Under the pieces are notes generated by a model. The model saw nothing but the letters and a program-made list of their open reading frames with translations, had not been told where the DNA came from and did no database searches. DNA of 64,000 bases from an uncultured Bacteroidales bacterium (lineage in GTDB: Bacteria > Bacteroidota > Bacteroidia > Bacteroidales > P3). The position numbers and the translations under genes are program-made. Below, piece by piece: positions 1-9,253 of the stretch. Where the stretch lies: positions 153,598 to 217,597 of the forward strand of contig CAJUFX010000002.1 of assembly GCA_910586395.1 (NCBI GenBank). The letters are read 5' to 3'. How positions within the stretch are numbered: the first letter of the stretch is position 1; each line of letters opens with the position of its first letter.

Positions 1-2
1 GT

Positions 3-1565
3 TCCGGCCGATATACTCTGGCGCGCGATTGCGCCCGGAAATTCCGGGAAACCGCCTACCGGACACAGGATCCTGCCCGAAAAATGCTGTCGGACGCTTT
101 TCTCGCCCAAGCCTTTTTGGCGATGGACGCCTACGATTCCGCCAAACACTACATGGACAAAAGCTGGACGCTTTGGCAGGAAATGGATTCGACCAACCGC
201 AATCCGACCGCCTGCCGAGCGTTTTCGGTACTTTGCAACAGCCTCGGTATCTATCATGTAACCGTCGAACGCAACTACGAAAAAGCTGTCGCCTACTTCT
301 TTCAGGGACAGGAAATGGCTGAAAAAAACGCCGACTATTTCAATTACGCCATACTCGGTTCGAACCGGGTGGTCACCTACAACCTGCTTGAAGATACGAC
401 GGGCCTGCAGTACGCACTGGAAATCTACCGTTATGGACAAGCCGAAAACAACGCGTACATGCTGTACACGGGATCTTACGTCACGGCCATGATGTATTTC
501 CTCAAAGGCGACATTCCCCAGGCCGAACGGTACATCCGCATTACCCTTTCTTTCGCGGACCGTTTTTTTGACAAAATGGGCGTCTATTGCCTGTATGCCG
601 ACATTCTGGCGCATAAAGACGAATGCCGGGAAGCCGAAAACTATTATAAAAAGGCCATCCGTCACCTTGACGAGAAAGAAATCACGACGGCGCTGTCGGT
701 ATATCTTTCCTACGGCCGGTTTCTCATCCGGAAACACCGATACCGGGAGGCATTGGCCTATTTGAAAAAAGGCATCGCATTGGCCGAAGCCGGCCATAAC
801 CGGATTTATACGTACCGTTTCTACGAACTGGCCGCGGAGGCCTGCGAAAAAACGGGCGACACGGCGGAAGCCCTTGCCTTTTACCGGAAATTCCATGACG
901 AATCAACCGATATAAACGGCATAGAACAGGAAAGGGCCATCCGCGACCTCAACCGCAAATACGAAAACGAACGCTATGAAAAGGAAATACGGCAGAAAGA
1001 GCTGACCATCGCCCGCAAAAGCAAAGTGCTGCAATTGTCCGTATTCTGCCTTATCCTGATTTTGGGTGGGACCGGTGTTATCCTGATGCTGTATCGGAAT
1101 AAAAACCGTTTGTACCTGCAAATGGCCGGACAATACAAAGAACTCATCGACAGGAAAAAAACGATTGAAAACGGCAAATACGCGACGTCTTCCCTGACCG
1201 AAGGTAAAAACAACGAATTGTTCGCCCAATTCGAGACATTGATGCAAGAACGGAAATGCTATAAGGAAAAAAACCTGACGCGCGAAAGAATAGCGGAATT
1301 GCTGGACACGAACCGCACCTATCTGTCTCAGGTGATAAACGAAAAAACCGGCATGTCTGTTTTAGCCTGTGTCAACGCCTATCGCATAAGCGAAGCCCTC
1401 GAAACGCTTTCCGACGCCAACAACGATATTCCGCTCAAAGCCTTGTCATCCGATCTCGGTTTCTGCTCGTTGACGACGTTCTATAAAATGTTTCAACAGA
1501 AAACCGGCATGACGCCCGCCAAATACCGGGAAAAAATCCTTCTGCTCGCCCAAAACGGCCGTTAA
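3..1565 (+). CDS. TPR-containing AraC-type transcriptional regulator (5'-truncated by window edge)
   Basis: The reading frame is open from base 3, upstream of the first ATG at 84, so the gene almost certainly starts outside the window. The N-terminal two thirds is made of tetratricopeptide-like helical pairs (for example the stretch around AENYYKKAIRHLDEKE). A single membrane segment follows (VFCLILILGGTGVILMLY, about residues 327-344 counted from the ATG at 84), then a short coiled linker and a C-terminal AraC-type double HTH, with RERIAELLDTNRTYLSQVIN as first helix pair and a terminal TPAKYRE. This architecture is common in Bacteroidota, where the periplasmic or cytoplasmic TPR part is thought to sense a signal and the HTH to control nearby genes. 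The target is unknown. The lipoprotein gene downstream has its own promoter and is a candidate. Confidence 0.85.
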   Translation, partial: SGRYTLARDCARKFRETAYRTQDPARKMLSDAFLAQAFLAMDAYDSAKHYMDKSWTLWQEMDSTNRNPTACRAFSVLCNSLGIYHVTVERNYEKAVAYFFQGQEMAEKNADYFNYAILGSNRVVTYNLLEDTTGLQYALEIYRYGQAENNAYMLYTGSYVTAMMYFLKGDIPQAERYIRITLSFADRFFDKMGVYCLYADILAHKDECREAENYYKKAIRHLDEKEITTALSVYLSYGRFLIRKHRYREALAYLKKGIALAEAGHNRIYTYRFYELAAEACEKTGDTAEALAFYRKFHDESTDINGIEQERAIRDLNRKYENERYEKEIRQKELTIARKSKVLQLSVFCLILILGGTGVILMLYRNKNRLYLQMAGQYKELIDRKKTIENGKYATSSLTEGKNNELFAQFETLMQERKCYKEKNLTRERIAELLDTNRTYLSQVINEKTGMSVLACVNAYRISEALETLSDANNDIPLKALSSDLGFCSLTTFYKMFQQKTGMTPAKYREKILLLAQNGR

Positions 1566-1676
1566 TCCGGCCATTCCGTTACAACGCTTCGCCGCGAGGT
1601 TCCACAACGCTATGTCACGCCCCCATCCCGGTCGTTTTTCATATTCGGCAATTGCTTGTATTGATAAATAAAGTTC

Positions 1677-1707
1677 TTTGATTAAACGTTTTATGAATTT
1701 ACTTTTG
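1677..1707 (+). promoter_or_regulatory. Bacteroidota-type promoter for the 1750 lipoprotein
   Basis: TTTG at 1677-1680 and TACTTTTG at 1700-1707 are separated by 19 nt. This matches the -33 TTTG / -7 TAnnTTTG consensus of Bacteroidota sigma-ABfr promoters. The box lies 42 nt upstream of the ATG at 1750. Confidence 0.7.
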
Positions 1708-1749
1708 TGTATGAAATCATTTGCATCCAAACCATAAAACTTAAGCCAT

Positions 1750-3003
1750 ATGAAAAAATTCCATTTAAAACATCTCGTTTCCGCATTTTTATTTCCGGTT
1801 CTTCCGGCATTAGGATTCATCGCTTGCGATCGACCCGAAAATGCGGATTTTTCGGTTTCTCCAGAACCGACGGAACTCGTATTCGAAGCCGCTTATCCCA
1901 CTTCCTACACATTTCAAATCGCCTCCGGTACAGACGATTGGGAGATTGTATCGGATGCGGAATGGCTGATCGTGAAAAAAGAGAACAATAACGTCACGTT
2001 TGCGGCCAATCCCAATGTGACGTTTAACGATTTATCCGCGACAGTCAATTTCAAAACCGGTAAAAAGACGCGCATGACGGTCTCAGCCACGCAAAAAGCG
2101 CTTCAAGTCTATGCCGCCGGCAATGAAAACAACGTGGCGACCTATTGGCATAACGGACGCAAAGTTCCGATGGAAATCGGCCAAGCGTTGAATGGCATTT
2201 ATGTGACCCAAGACGGTACCGTTCACTTAGTGGGTGCCTACTCGACCGACATGGCCGTCAGCATTGGATTCTACTATACCGCCGCCACAGGCCGCATACC
2301 GACCATTACCCATGAAAAAGGCCAGGGCAATGCGTTCAGCGTTTTTGTCGATGAATCGAAAGACAATGTATATTACACATCGCACGAAGGTCTTATCGAT
2401 TATGAGGCGGGTACTTCCGTTTACACGGCCAGTTATTGGGAAAACCACATGCAGTTTCCGGAAGAAGAAAGCATGACCGCCAGCGACATTCTGGTCGATA
2501 ACAATAAATTATACGTGCTTTTCGATATATTTTATAAAGCGGATAACCGAAAAGTCGAACTTGAAAACGCCGGACAAGGCATTTATCCGAATTGTATGAC
2601 CGTTCACAACGGCGACGTCTATGTGGCCGGATATTATCTGGACGTGGACAAATACTGCCCGGCTTATTGGATAAACGGCAAAATAAAAACCCTGCCCACC
2701 GCCGTCAATTCGCAGGTTTACGGTATTTCTATCGCTGAAAACGGAGACATTTATCTCGCCGGCAGTGAAGGCAACTACGGCGAAAGAGCCGCCGCCTACT
2801 GGAAAAACGGTGAAAAGACGGTGCTAAGCGATTACAACAATGGCTGCGCGGGCGATGTTTTCGCGTTGGACGGCCATCTCATCGTGACCGGATTCGCACC
2901 GGTCAACGACATTTCGACCGCCAAAATATGGATAGACGGCGTGGAAACCAATATTTCCGACGGAACGGCCGACGCGTGGATCGAAGACACGTTCATCCGG
3001 TAA
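1750..3003 (+). CDS. Lipoprotein with N-terminal BACON-like domain and repeated YWxNGxK blades
   Basis: 417 aa. The signal peptide ends in a lipobox with acceptor Cys26 (GFIAC). Residues about 32-120 resemble a BACON domain: Ser-Pro-x-Pro-x-x-Leu start, a DDWEIVSDAEWLIV core and a closing TVSATQKA strand. The rest holds repeated units around YWHNGRKVPM, YWENHMQF, YWINGKIKTL, YWKNGEKTVL and IWIDGVETNI, each spaced by short strands with VxLVGAYS/IYLAGS-type motifs, which suggests a beta-propeller-like fold. BACON domains in this phylum sit on surface proteins involved in glycan or mucin contact, so a surface-exposed binding lipoprotein is likely. No enzyme motif is visible. It lies 184 bp downstream of the AraC/TPR regulator and has its own promoter. 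Confidence 0.7.
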   Translation: MKKFHLKHLVSAFLFPVLPALGFIACDRPENADFSVSPEPTELVFEAAYPTSYTFQIASGTDDWEIVSDAEWLIVKKENNNVTFAANPNVTFNDLSATVNFKTGKKTRMTVSATQKALQVYAAGNENNVATYWHNGRKVPMEIGQALNGIYVTQDGTVHLVGAYSTDMAVSIGFYYTAATGRIPTITHEKGQGNAFSVFVDESKDNVYYTSHEGLIDYEAGTSVYTASYWENHMQFPEEESMTASDILVDNNKLYVLFDIFYKADNRKVELENAGQGIYPNCMTVHNGDVYVAGYYLDVDKYCPAYWINGKIKTLPTAVNSQVYGISIAENGDIYLAGSEGNYGERAAAYWKNGEKTVLSDYNNGCAGDVFALDGHLIVTGFAPVNDISTAKIWIDGVETNISDGTADAWIEDTFIR

Positions 3004-3042
3004 ATGCCGGACGTTCCCGCTTTGTTTCGTCTTTCAGTATAA

Positions 3043-4191
3043 TCAACGGATCTTCCGTTCGTTCAATGCCCGATGGTAACGTCGGGCATTGGCGTTATGC
3101 GCGCTCAGGTTGGAAGCGAACGCATGATAACCGGAAAAATCCTCCCGTGCGCAGAAATACAGATAAGACGTTTTCTTATCGGCCAAAACGGCGTCTATGC
3201 TGGCGGCCGAAGGCGTACAGACGGGACCCGGCGGCAAACCGCGGTACAGATACGTATTGTAAGGCGAATCGGTCTTAAGATGTACTTTCAGAATGCGTCG
3301 CAACGTCGGGTCACCGACGGCGAATTTGACGGTCGGATCGGCCTGCAACGGTATGCCGCGCCGCAGACGGTTCAGATATACCGAAGCTATGTCGGCTTTC
3401 TCATCCTGCCTATTGGTTTCCAATTCTACGATCGAAGCCAACGTGATAACTTCCAAAGGATTCATTTTCAGAGATTCGGCTTTGGCGCGCCGCGCATCAT
3501 TCCAAAAATTCTCCTGCTCGTAAATCATGCGGCTCAAGAACTTTTCCGGCGTCGTGTTCCAATGGATGTAGTAAGTATTGGGAATAAAGCAAGCCAAGGC
3601 CGTTTCGTAGGTCAGGGGCCTGCCGTCCAACATAAAGGAACCCAAACGGACGGGATGCGTGAACAAGGCCATGAGCGCGGCGGAATCAGCCTCTATCTGC
3701 CGCCCCACTTTGGCCGCGAGGTCAGCCAGGCAACGCACGCGGCCGAAATGCAGATGCACTTCGTCCTGCGCACCCGAACGCAGCTTATCGACGACTTTGG
3801 ACGTAGAGGCGCCTTCGGTCAGGATATAACGGCCCGGCTTGACGTAATACGGATATTTCCGTATTTTGGCGAGCAAATCGAAACGGTAATCGTTGACGAA
3901 ACCGGCTTTGCGCAGACTGTCGCACACTTGACGGTAAGAAGCTTTGCTGGGCACATAAAGCACCGTTTCCTGTGATATGGCGGGCGCATAAGCGACATAA
4001 TACCAGATACCGCCACCTACCACAAGCAACACGCAAGCCAGAACGGCCAAAGGTTCCAGCACACGCCGCATCGGACTTTTCTTACGCGAACCCGACCTAC
4101 GGGAACGCGCACCGTAAGGACTGCCGGAACCATACGCACCGCTATACGGACGGTGCCGACGCGAAACATTGGGAGATTTTCTATTTGCCAT
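3043..4191 (-). CDS. mltG: Endolytic murein transglycosylase MltG (YceG-like)
   Basis: 382 aa from the ATG at 4191. The frame stays open upstream but runs through two tRNA genes, so the longer form is not real. The N-terminus is basic and cytoplasmic, followed by one membrane anchor (LEPLAVLACVLLVVGGGIWYYVAY). The YceG domain carries the catalytic-site motif LASIVELETNRQDEKADIAS (proposed catalytic Glu in IVELE), then YLNRLRRGIPLQADPTVKFA, SPYNTYLYRGLPPGPV and a C-terminal YHAFASNLSAHNAN. MltG cleaves nascent peptidoglycan strands at the inner membrane and terminates glycan elongation. It is transcribed leftward, probably from the same strand and region as the two tRNAs, and converges on the 1750 lipoprotein with 39 bp between the stops. 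Confidence 0.93.
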   Translation of the reverse strand: MANRKSPNVSRRHRPYSGAYGSGSPYGARSRRSGSRKKSPMRRVLEPLAVLACVLLVVGGGIWYYVAYAPAISQETVLYVPSKASYRQVCDSLRKAGFVNDYRFDLLAKIRKYPYYVKPGRYILTEGASTSKVVDKLRSGAQDEVHLHFGRVRCLADLAAKVGRQIEADSAALMALFTHPVRLGSFMLDGRPLTYETALACFIPNTYYIHWNTTPEKFLSRMIYEQENFWNDARRAKAESLKMNPLEVITLASIVELETNRQDEKADIASVYLNRLRRGIPLQADPTVKFAVGDPTLRRILKVHLKTDSPYNTYLYRGLPPGPVCTPSAASIDAVLADKKTSYLYFCAREDFSGYHAFASNLSAHNANARRYHRALNERKIR

Positions 4192-4247
4192 AAGATGAAA
4201 CCATTGAAAACGGAATATCGGACGATATCCGGTATGCTTGAAACAAG

Positions 4248-4330
4248 TACCTTGGGCGGGAGTTGAACCCGCACGGCCTTTCGGCCACAGGATTTTAAGT
4301 CCGGCGTGTCTACCATTCCACCACCAAGGC
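4248..4330 (-). tRNA. tRNA-Leu (anticodon UAA)
   Basis: 83 nt on the minus strand. The acceptor stem GCCTTGG pairs with CCAAGGT. The D-arm follows TGGTGGAATGGTAGACAC. The anticodon loop is CTTAAAA (anticodon TAA). The long class II variable arm GGCCGAAAGGCC and T-arm GGGTTCAACTCCC are present. The 3' CCA is not encoded. It lies 44 bp downstream of the tRNA-Gly gene and probably shares its transcript. Confidence 0.95.
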
Positions 4331-4371
4331 GGGTACTTACAAAAAATCCCGATGCGGACACCGGGATTTCG

Positions 4372-4447
4372 TGGAGCGGAAAACGGGGCTCGAACCCGCG
4401 ACCTCAACCTTGGCAAGGTTGCGCTCTACCAGCTGAGCTACTTCCGC
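4372..4447 (-). tRNA. tRNA-Gly (anticodon GCC)
   Basis: Minus strand. The acceptor GCGGAAG pairs with TTTCCGC. D-arm AGCTCAGCTGGTAGAGC, anticodon loop TTGCCAA with anticodon GCC, and T-arm CGGGTTCGAGCCCCG are present. The discriminator is T, and the next bases (4374-4372) read CCA, so the CCA end is encoded here, unlike in the neighbouring tRNA-Leu. Confidence 0.95.
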
Positions 4448-4462
4448 GCTGTTAAGAGGTCG

Positions 4463-4494
4463 CAAAATTACATCTTTTTTTGAATTCCGCCAAA
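4463..4494 (-). promoter_or_regulatory. Promoter for tRNA-Gly / tRNA-Leu
   Basis: On the minus strand TTTG (4494-4491) is followed after 20 nt by TAATTTTG (4470-4463), the Bacteroidota promoter pattern. The -7 box ends 16 nt before the first tRNA base. Confidence 0.6.
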
Positions 4495-4530
4495 TTTCCG
4501 CCTCTTTTTTTGCAACATTTTGGGATATTT

Positions 4531-7320
4531 TTATTCTTTTGATAATAACTGTTTGATTTCATTCAATTTATTCAAAGCCTCTATTGGCGTCAGACCGTTG
4601 AGGTCGATGTTCAAAATGTCGTCTTTGATTTTTTCGATGAGCGGATCCTCCAGTTGGATAAAACTCAACTGATAGCCGGACTTGATAGCCTCAGAACTAT
4701 CCATAAGACCGTTTTTCGTATTTTCAGACGGCATTTCAGCGATATTTCCAGCCGTTTTCAGCCGCGGAGAATCGCTTTTAAGATTCGGTTCCGCAGGTCT
4801 GTCCGCTACAATCGATTCTCGAGGCGTTGTTTTTTCCATCGCGGCCAACAACGCTTCGGCCCGATCCACAACCTTGGGCGGCATGCCGGCCATGCGCGCG
4901 ACATGAATACCGAAACTATGTTCCGATCCGCCCGGCACCAGTTTGCGCAAAAACAGCATTTCCTTACCCACCTCCTTGATGCTGATATGGAAATTATGGA
5001 TACGCGGAAACTGTTCGGCCATACGGTTGAGTTCGTGGTAATGCGTCGCGAACAGCACCTTGGGACAGGCGCGTCCATCCTGGTGCAGGAACTCGGCGAT
5101 AGCCCACGCTATCGATATGCCGTCGTAAGTGCTGGTGCCACGGCCTATCTCGTCGAGCAGCACGAGCGAACGCGACGTGATGTTGTTGAGGATATTGGCC
5201 GTTTCGTTCATCTCCACCATAAACGTACTCTCGCCCGAAGCGATGTTGTCGCTCGCCCCCACACGCGTGAACACCTTATCCACCAAACCGATACGGGCCG
5301 ATTCGGCCGGCACGAAACAGCCCATCTGCGCCATAAGGACGATCAGGGCCGTCTGCCGCAAGACCGCCGATTTACCCGACATGTTCGGCCCCGTAATCAT
5401 CATGATCTGCATCTTTTCCGTATCCAAATGCAGGTCGTTCGGCACATAAGCCTCACCTGCGGGCAAAAAACGCTCGATGACAGGGTGACGGCCACCTTTG
5501 ATATCCAAAGCCGTATCTTCCGTGATTTCGGGCTTCACATAGCCGTAGAGCCTTGCGGCATCGGCAAACGCATACAGGACGTCGGCAAAGGCCACGAGCT
5601 GTGCATCGTCCTGCAAGGCCTTGATATGCGGCTGAACCGACAGCAAAAGTTCCTCATAAAGGGCGGATTCCACCTTGCCGATTCGCTCCTCAGCCTGCAA
5701 CACACGTTCCTCGTAAGTCTTGAGTTCGGCCGTGATATAACGTTCGCCGCCGGTCAGCGTCTGTTTGCGTACCCAGTCTTCCGGCACGCGGTCTTTATAC
5801 GATTTGCTGACTTCCAGATAGTAACCGAATACGGATGTGAATCCGAGCTTGAGATTCGGAATACCGCTTCGTTCGGCTTCCTTCTGTTGTATCTCCACGA
5901 GATAATCTTTACCCGAAAAAACCAATTTCCGCAATTCATCCAATTCGGCGCTGAAGCCGTCCGCAATCACCATGCCTTTGGCCACCGAGACGGGCGGTTC
6001 GGCATGCAAGCCCGCTTCCAAATGCGCGCGCAGGTCTTCGCAGACTACGATTTTTTCAACCCATTCCCGTACCGAAACCGGTGTTTCAGCATCTTCCAAA
6101 AGACTGTCTTTCAGATCTTGCAAACGATAAAGACAATTCTTCAATTGGCATAGTTCACGCGGATTGGCGCGCAGGGCGGCCACTTTCGAAATCAGACGTT
6201 CCAAATCGCCTATACTGGCGAACGTCTCTTTCAATTGCCGCGCCGTCTCTTGATTTTGCAGCAGTTTTTCCACAAAACGTAACCGCTTTTCTATCGCCGT
6301 CTTTTCCACAAGCGGCATACTGATATAACGACGTAGAAGCCGCGCTCCCATTGGTGTAATACTACGGTTCAATATACCGAATAAGGAATACTTTTCGTCC
6401 GATCCGAACTGAGCGGGTGACAAAAGTTCGAGATTACGAATCGTAGAAGCGTCCAATGCCAAAAACGTATTGTCAGAGAGCCGGCGTATGCGGCTGACAT
6501 GAGCCGATTTTTCATGCTTCGTCACGGTCAGATAATGCAGGCAAGCACCGGCTGAAATCTGTCCGAATCGCATTTTTTCAACACCGAAACCTTTGAGGGA
6601 CCGAACATTGAAATGTTTCAACAAGATATCTTCGGCAAATTGGTCCGTAAAGACCCAGTCGTCGATTTTAGTTGTGAAAAACGTGTTTCCCATCTTGTCG
6701 AGCCACGTCTTGTATTGCGGGGACGAAACGAGTATTTCAGAAGGAGAAAACGTATGGATAAGCTTTACGATACGCTCCCACGATCCCTCGGTCAGATAGA
6801 ATTCGCCGGTACTGATATCCAAAAGCGAGAGCCCGCAGGCCTGCTTGTGCAGATAGACGGCCGCTAAATAATTGTTCTTTTCGGCCTCCAACATCTTGTC
6901 GCTCAAAGCGACACCCGGCGTAATCAATTCCGTGACGCCCCGTTTGACGATTTTTTTCGTCAGTTTCGGATCTTCCAATTGTTCGCAAATCGCGACCTTG
7001 CCACCCGCCTTGACCAACCGATAGAGATAACTGTCCAACGCATGATGTGGAAAACCAGCCATCTCTATACCGGCAGCTGCCCCGTTTGAACGACGTGTTT
7101 GTATGATATTCAATACTTTGGATGCGAAAACGGCATCTTCGCCATAGGTCTCGTAAAAATCACCGACCCTGAACAGCAACAAGGCCTCCGGATACTGTCG
7201 CTTGATTTCGTAGAACTGCTTCATCATCGGCGTTTCCGAAACCGCCTGCGAATGACCGGCAGATTCCTCCGGCTTAGGTTTCAAATCCGTCTTATCCTCG
7301 TTTTTTTTCGTTCTCGCCAT
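4531..7320 (-). CDS. mutS: DNA mismatch repair ATPase MutS
   Basis: About 929 aa, slightly longer than typical MutS (about 850-870). The N-terminal mismatch-reading domain has the conserved GDFYETYGEDA motif. The connector, core and clamp regions follow. The ATPase carries Walker A GPNMSGKS, the STFMVEM signature, Walker B LVLLDEIGRGTSTYDG and ATHYHEL. The extra length comes from a non-conserved linker after the ATPase (around RESIVADRPAEPNLK) before the C-terminal dimerisation and MutL/clamp-binding tail. The start at 7320 (MARTKK) begins 8 bp beyond the mnmG stop. An ATG at 7341 would overlap mnmG by 14 bp and is a possible alternative. It recognises mismatches and starts MutL-dependent repair. 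It is the last gene of the ybeY-mnmG-mutS cluster. Confidence 0.97.
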   Translation of the reverse strand: MARTKKNEDKTDLKPKPEESAGHSQAVSETPMMKQFYEIKRQYPEALLLFRVGDFYETYGEDAVFASKVLNIIQTRRSNGAAAGIEMAGFPHHALDSYLYRLVKAGGKVAICEQLEDPKLTKKIVKRGVTELITPGVALSDKMLEAEKNNYLAAVYLHKQACGLSLLDISTGEFYLTEGSWERIVKLIHTFSPSEILVSSPQYKTWLDKMGNTFFTTKIDDWVFTDQFAEDILLKHFNVRSLKGFGVEKMRFGQISAGACLHYLTVTKHEKSAHVSRIRRLSDNTFLALDASTIRNLELLSPAQFGSDEKYSLFGILNRSITPMGARLLRRYISMPLVEKTAIEKRLRFVEKLLQNQETARQLKETFASIGDLERLISKVAALRANPRELCQLKNCLYRLQDLKDSLLEDAETPVSVREWVEKIVVCEDLRAHLEAGLHAEPPVSVAKGMVIADGFSAELDELRKLVFSGKDYLVEIQQKEAERSGIPNLKLGFTSVFGYYLEVSKSYKDRVPEDWVRKQTLTGGERYITAELKTYEERVLQAEERIGKVESALYEELLLSVQPHIKALQDDAQLVAFADVLYAFADAARLYGYVKPEITEDTALDIKGGRHPVIERFLPAGEAYVPNDLHLDTEKMQIMMITGPNMSGKSAVLRQTALIVLMAQMGCFVPAESARIGLVDKVFTRVGASDNIASGESTFMVEMNETANILNNITSRSLVLLDEIGRGTSTYDGISIAWAIAEFLHQDGRACPKVLFATHYHELNRMAEQFPRIHNFHISIKEVGKEMLFLRKLVPGGSEHSFGIHVARMAGMPPKVVDRAEALLAAMEKTTPRESIVADRPAEPNLKSDSPRLKTAGNIAEMPSENTKNGLMDSSEAIKSGYQLSFIQLEDPLIEKIKDDILNIDLNGLTPIEALNKLNEIKQLLSKE

Positions 7321-7327
7321 GTTATCA

Positions 7328-9247
7328 CTATTTTGAAGCATTCTCGCGGGAAGCGGCCTGCAGACGTATCAGCAATACTGAAATGTCTGAAGGCGAAACG
7401 CCCGGAATACGGGCCGCCTGACCGATGGTCATCGGCCGGAGTTTCGAAAGTTTCTCCCGCGCCTCGTAAGAAATCGACCCAATGGCACGGTAATCCATAT
7501 CTTCCGGCAGGCGTACCAGTTCGTAACGTCCCATGCGCTCTGCGTTCTCCTGTTCCTTGCGTATATAGGATTCGTATTTGATGCCTATCTCCACCGCCTC
7601 CCGCATCGCGCGATAATTGTTTTCGTTTTGATAAGTTTCCAAAAACGCCCGCAAAGCCGGCGTGGCCTCTTCCAAACGGTCGAGATCCACTTGCGGCCTC
7701 TGCAAAAGGCTTTCCAGCGTCGTTTTCTGCGCGATGACGGCCGTATCGCAGGCTTCCAGCATGGGATTGGCTTCAGCCGGCTCTATCTTCGTCTGCCGCA
7801 AAAACGTATCGACTTCCGCCACGAAATGCTGTTTCCGCTCCAAGTTCCGCATACGTTTCCCATCAACTAGCCCCAAACGGAAAGCCAAGGGTGTCAAGCG
7901 TTCGTCGGCATTGTCCTGCCGCAACAGAATACGGTATTCGGCCCGCGAAGTAAACATACGGTAAGGTTCGTCCACGCCTTTCGTGATCAGATCGTCTATC
8001 AATACGCCTATATAAGCTTGCGAACGGTCAAGTACGACGGGTTCCGCGTCCTGCAACTTGAGGTGGGCGTTGATGCCGGCCATCAATCCCTGTCCGGCCG
8101 CCTCCTCGTAACCGGTCGTGCCGTTGACCTGGCCCGCGAAGTATAGATTCTCCACGGCTTTCGTCTCCAACGTCGCCTTGAGTTGGGTCGGCGGAAAATA
8201 ATCGTATTCGATCGCGTAACCCGGACGGTATATTTTAGCCCGTTCGAAGCCTTTGATACGGTGCAAGGCGGCACACTGTACGTCTTCCGGCAAGGAAGAT
8301 GAAAAGCCGTTCAAATAGTACTCGTGCGTCTGCCGGCCCATCGGCTCTACAAACAACTGATGCCGGTCCTTGTCCGCAAAACGGACGATTTTATCTTCAA
8401 TGGACGGGCAATAACGAGGTCCCGTACCTTGAATCCGCCCCGTGTACATCGGCGATTTGTCGAAGCCCGTCCGCAGAATATCGTGAACCGCCTGGTCGGT
8501 GTACGCCAAATAGCACGGCAACTGTTCGGTCACAGGCCGGCTCTCGTCGGAAAAAGAAAACTTGGCGGGATGGTCGTCGCCCGGCTGGGGCGTCAAGACC
8601 GAAAAGTCTATCGTGCGCCCGTCTATGCGGACCGGCGTGCCGGTTTTGAGACGGGCCGAGGCAAAACCGAGCGATTGCAAGCATTCGGTCAGGCCCGTCG
8701 CCGCCGCGTCACCCATGCGGCCGCCCGCATAAGAACATTCGCCTATATGGATTTTACCATTTAAAAACGTACCGGCCGTCAGCACCACGGCGCGGCCTTC
8801 TATCCGCAAACCCGTACGGGTTACGACACCACACAACCGCCCGTTTTCCATCCACAAGCCGGTCACCATATCCTGACGCAAATCGAGATTGGGAATATCG
8901 TCTATCCATTGCCGCCACAACCGCGAAAACAACAACATATCGCATTGCGCGCGTGGACTCCACATGGCCGGTCCCTTGGAACGGTTCAACATCCGGAATT
9001 GAATCGTGGCCGCATCGGTCACCAAGCCGGAAAAGCCGCCCATCGCATCGATTTCGCGTACGATCTGCCCTTTGGCCACGCCCCCCATCGCCGGATTGCA
9101 CGACATATAAGCCAGACCGTCTATCTGCAAACTCAGCAGCAGTACCTTAGAACCTAAGCGGGCGGCCGCCGCTGCCGCTTCACACCCGGCATGGCCACCG
9201 CCCACTACTATCACATCATATTTTTCCGTACAGGCAAACGTTTGCAT
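7328..9247 (-). CDS. mnmG: tRNA uridine-5-carboxymethylaminomethyl modification enzyme MnmG (GidA)
   Basis: 639 aa, normal family length. The N-terminal FAD-binding motif is VIVVGGGHAGCEAA (GGGHAG at residues 16-21), followed by YMSCNPAMGGVAKGQIVREI, TAGTFLNGKIHIGE, RYCPSIEDKIVRF, HEYYLNGFSSSLPE and GQVNGTTGYEEAAGQGLMAG. The C-terminal helical region used for MnmE and tRNA contact is present and complete. With MnmE it installs cmnm5U at the wobble base of several tRNAs using FAD, a methylene donor and glycine or ammonium. It lies 6 bp after ybeY and just before mutS, so it is almost certainly in one transcription unit with them. Its position near the probable oriC fits the frequent origin-proximal location of gidA. 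Confidence 0.98.
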   Translation of the reverse strand: MQTFACTEKYDVIVVGGGHAGCEAAAAAARLGSKVLLLSLQIDGLAYMSCNPAMGGVAKGQIVREIDAMGGFSGLVTDAATIQFRMLNRSKGPAMWSPRAQCDMLLFSRLWRQWIDDIPNLDLRQDMVTGLWMENGRLCGVVTRTGLRIEGRAVVLTAGTFLNGKIHIGECSYAGGRMGDAAATGLTECLQSLGFASARLKTGTPVRIDGRTIDFSVLTPQPGDDHPAKFSFSDESRPVTEQLPCYLAYTDQAVHDILRTGFDKSPMYTGRIQGTGPRYCPSIEDKIVRFADKDRHQLFVEPMGRQTHEYYLNGFSSSLPEDVQCAALHRIKGFERAKIYRPGYAIEYDYFPPTQLKATLETKAVENLYFAGQVNGTTGYEEAAGQGLMAGINAHLKLQDAEPVVLDRSQAYIGVLIDDLITKGVDEPYRMFTSRAEYRILLRQDNADERLTPLAFRLGLVDGKRMRNLERKQHFVAEVDTFLRQTKIEPAEANPMLEACDTAVIAQKTTLESLLQRPQVDLDRLEEATPALRAFLETYQNENNYRAMREAVEIGIKYESYIRKEQENAERMGRYELVRLPEDMDYRAIGSISYEAREKLSKLRPMTIGQAARIPGVSPSDISVLLIRLQAASRENASK

Positions 9248-9253
9248 ACTTCT

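Noticed and set aside
4192..4416. Upstream extension of the MltG reading frame to 4416
   Set aside because: It translates the complement of two tRNA genes and lacks family similarity. The ATG at 4191 begins just before the expected membrane anchor.
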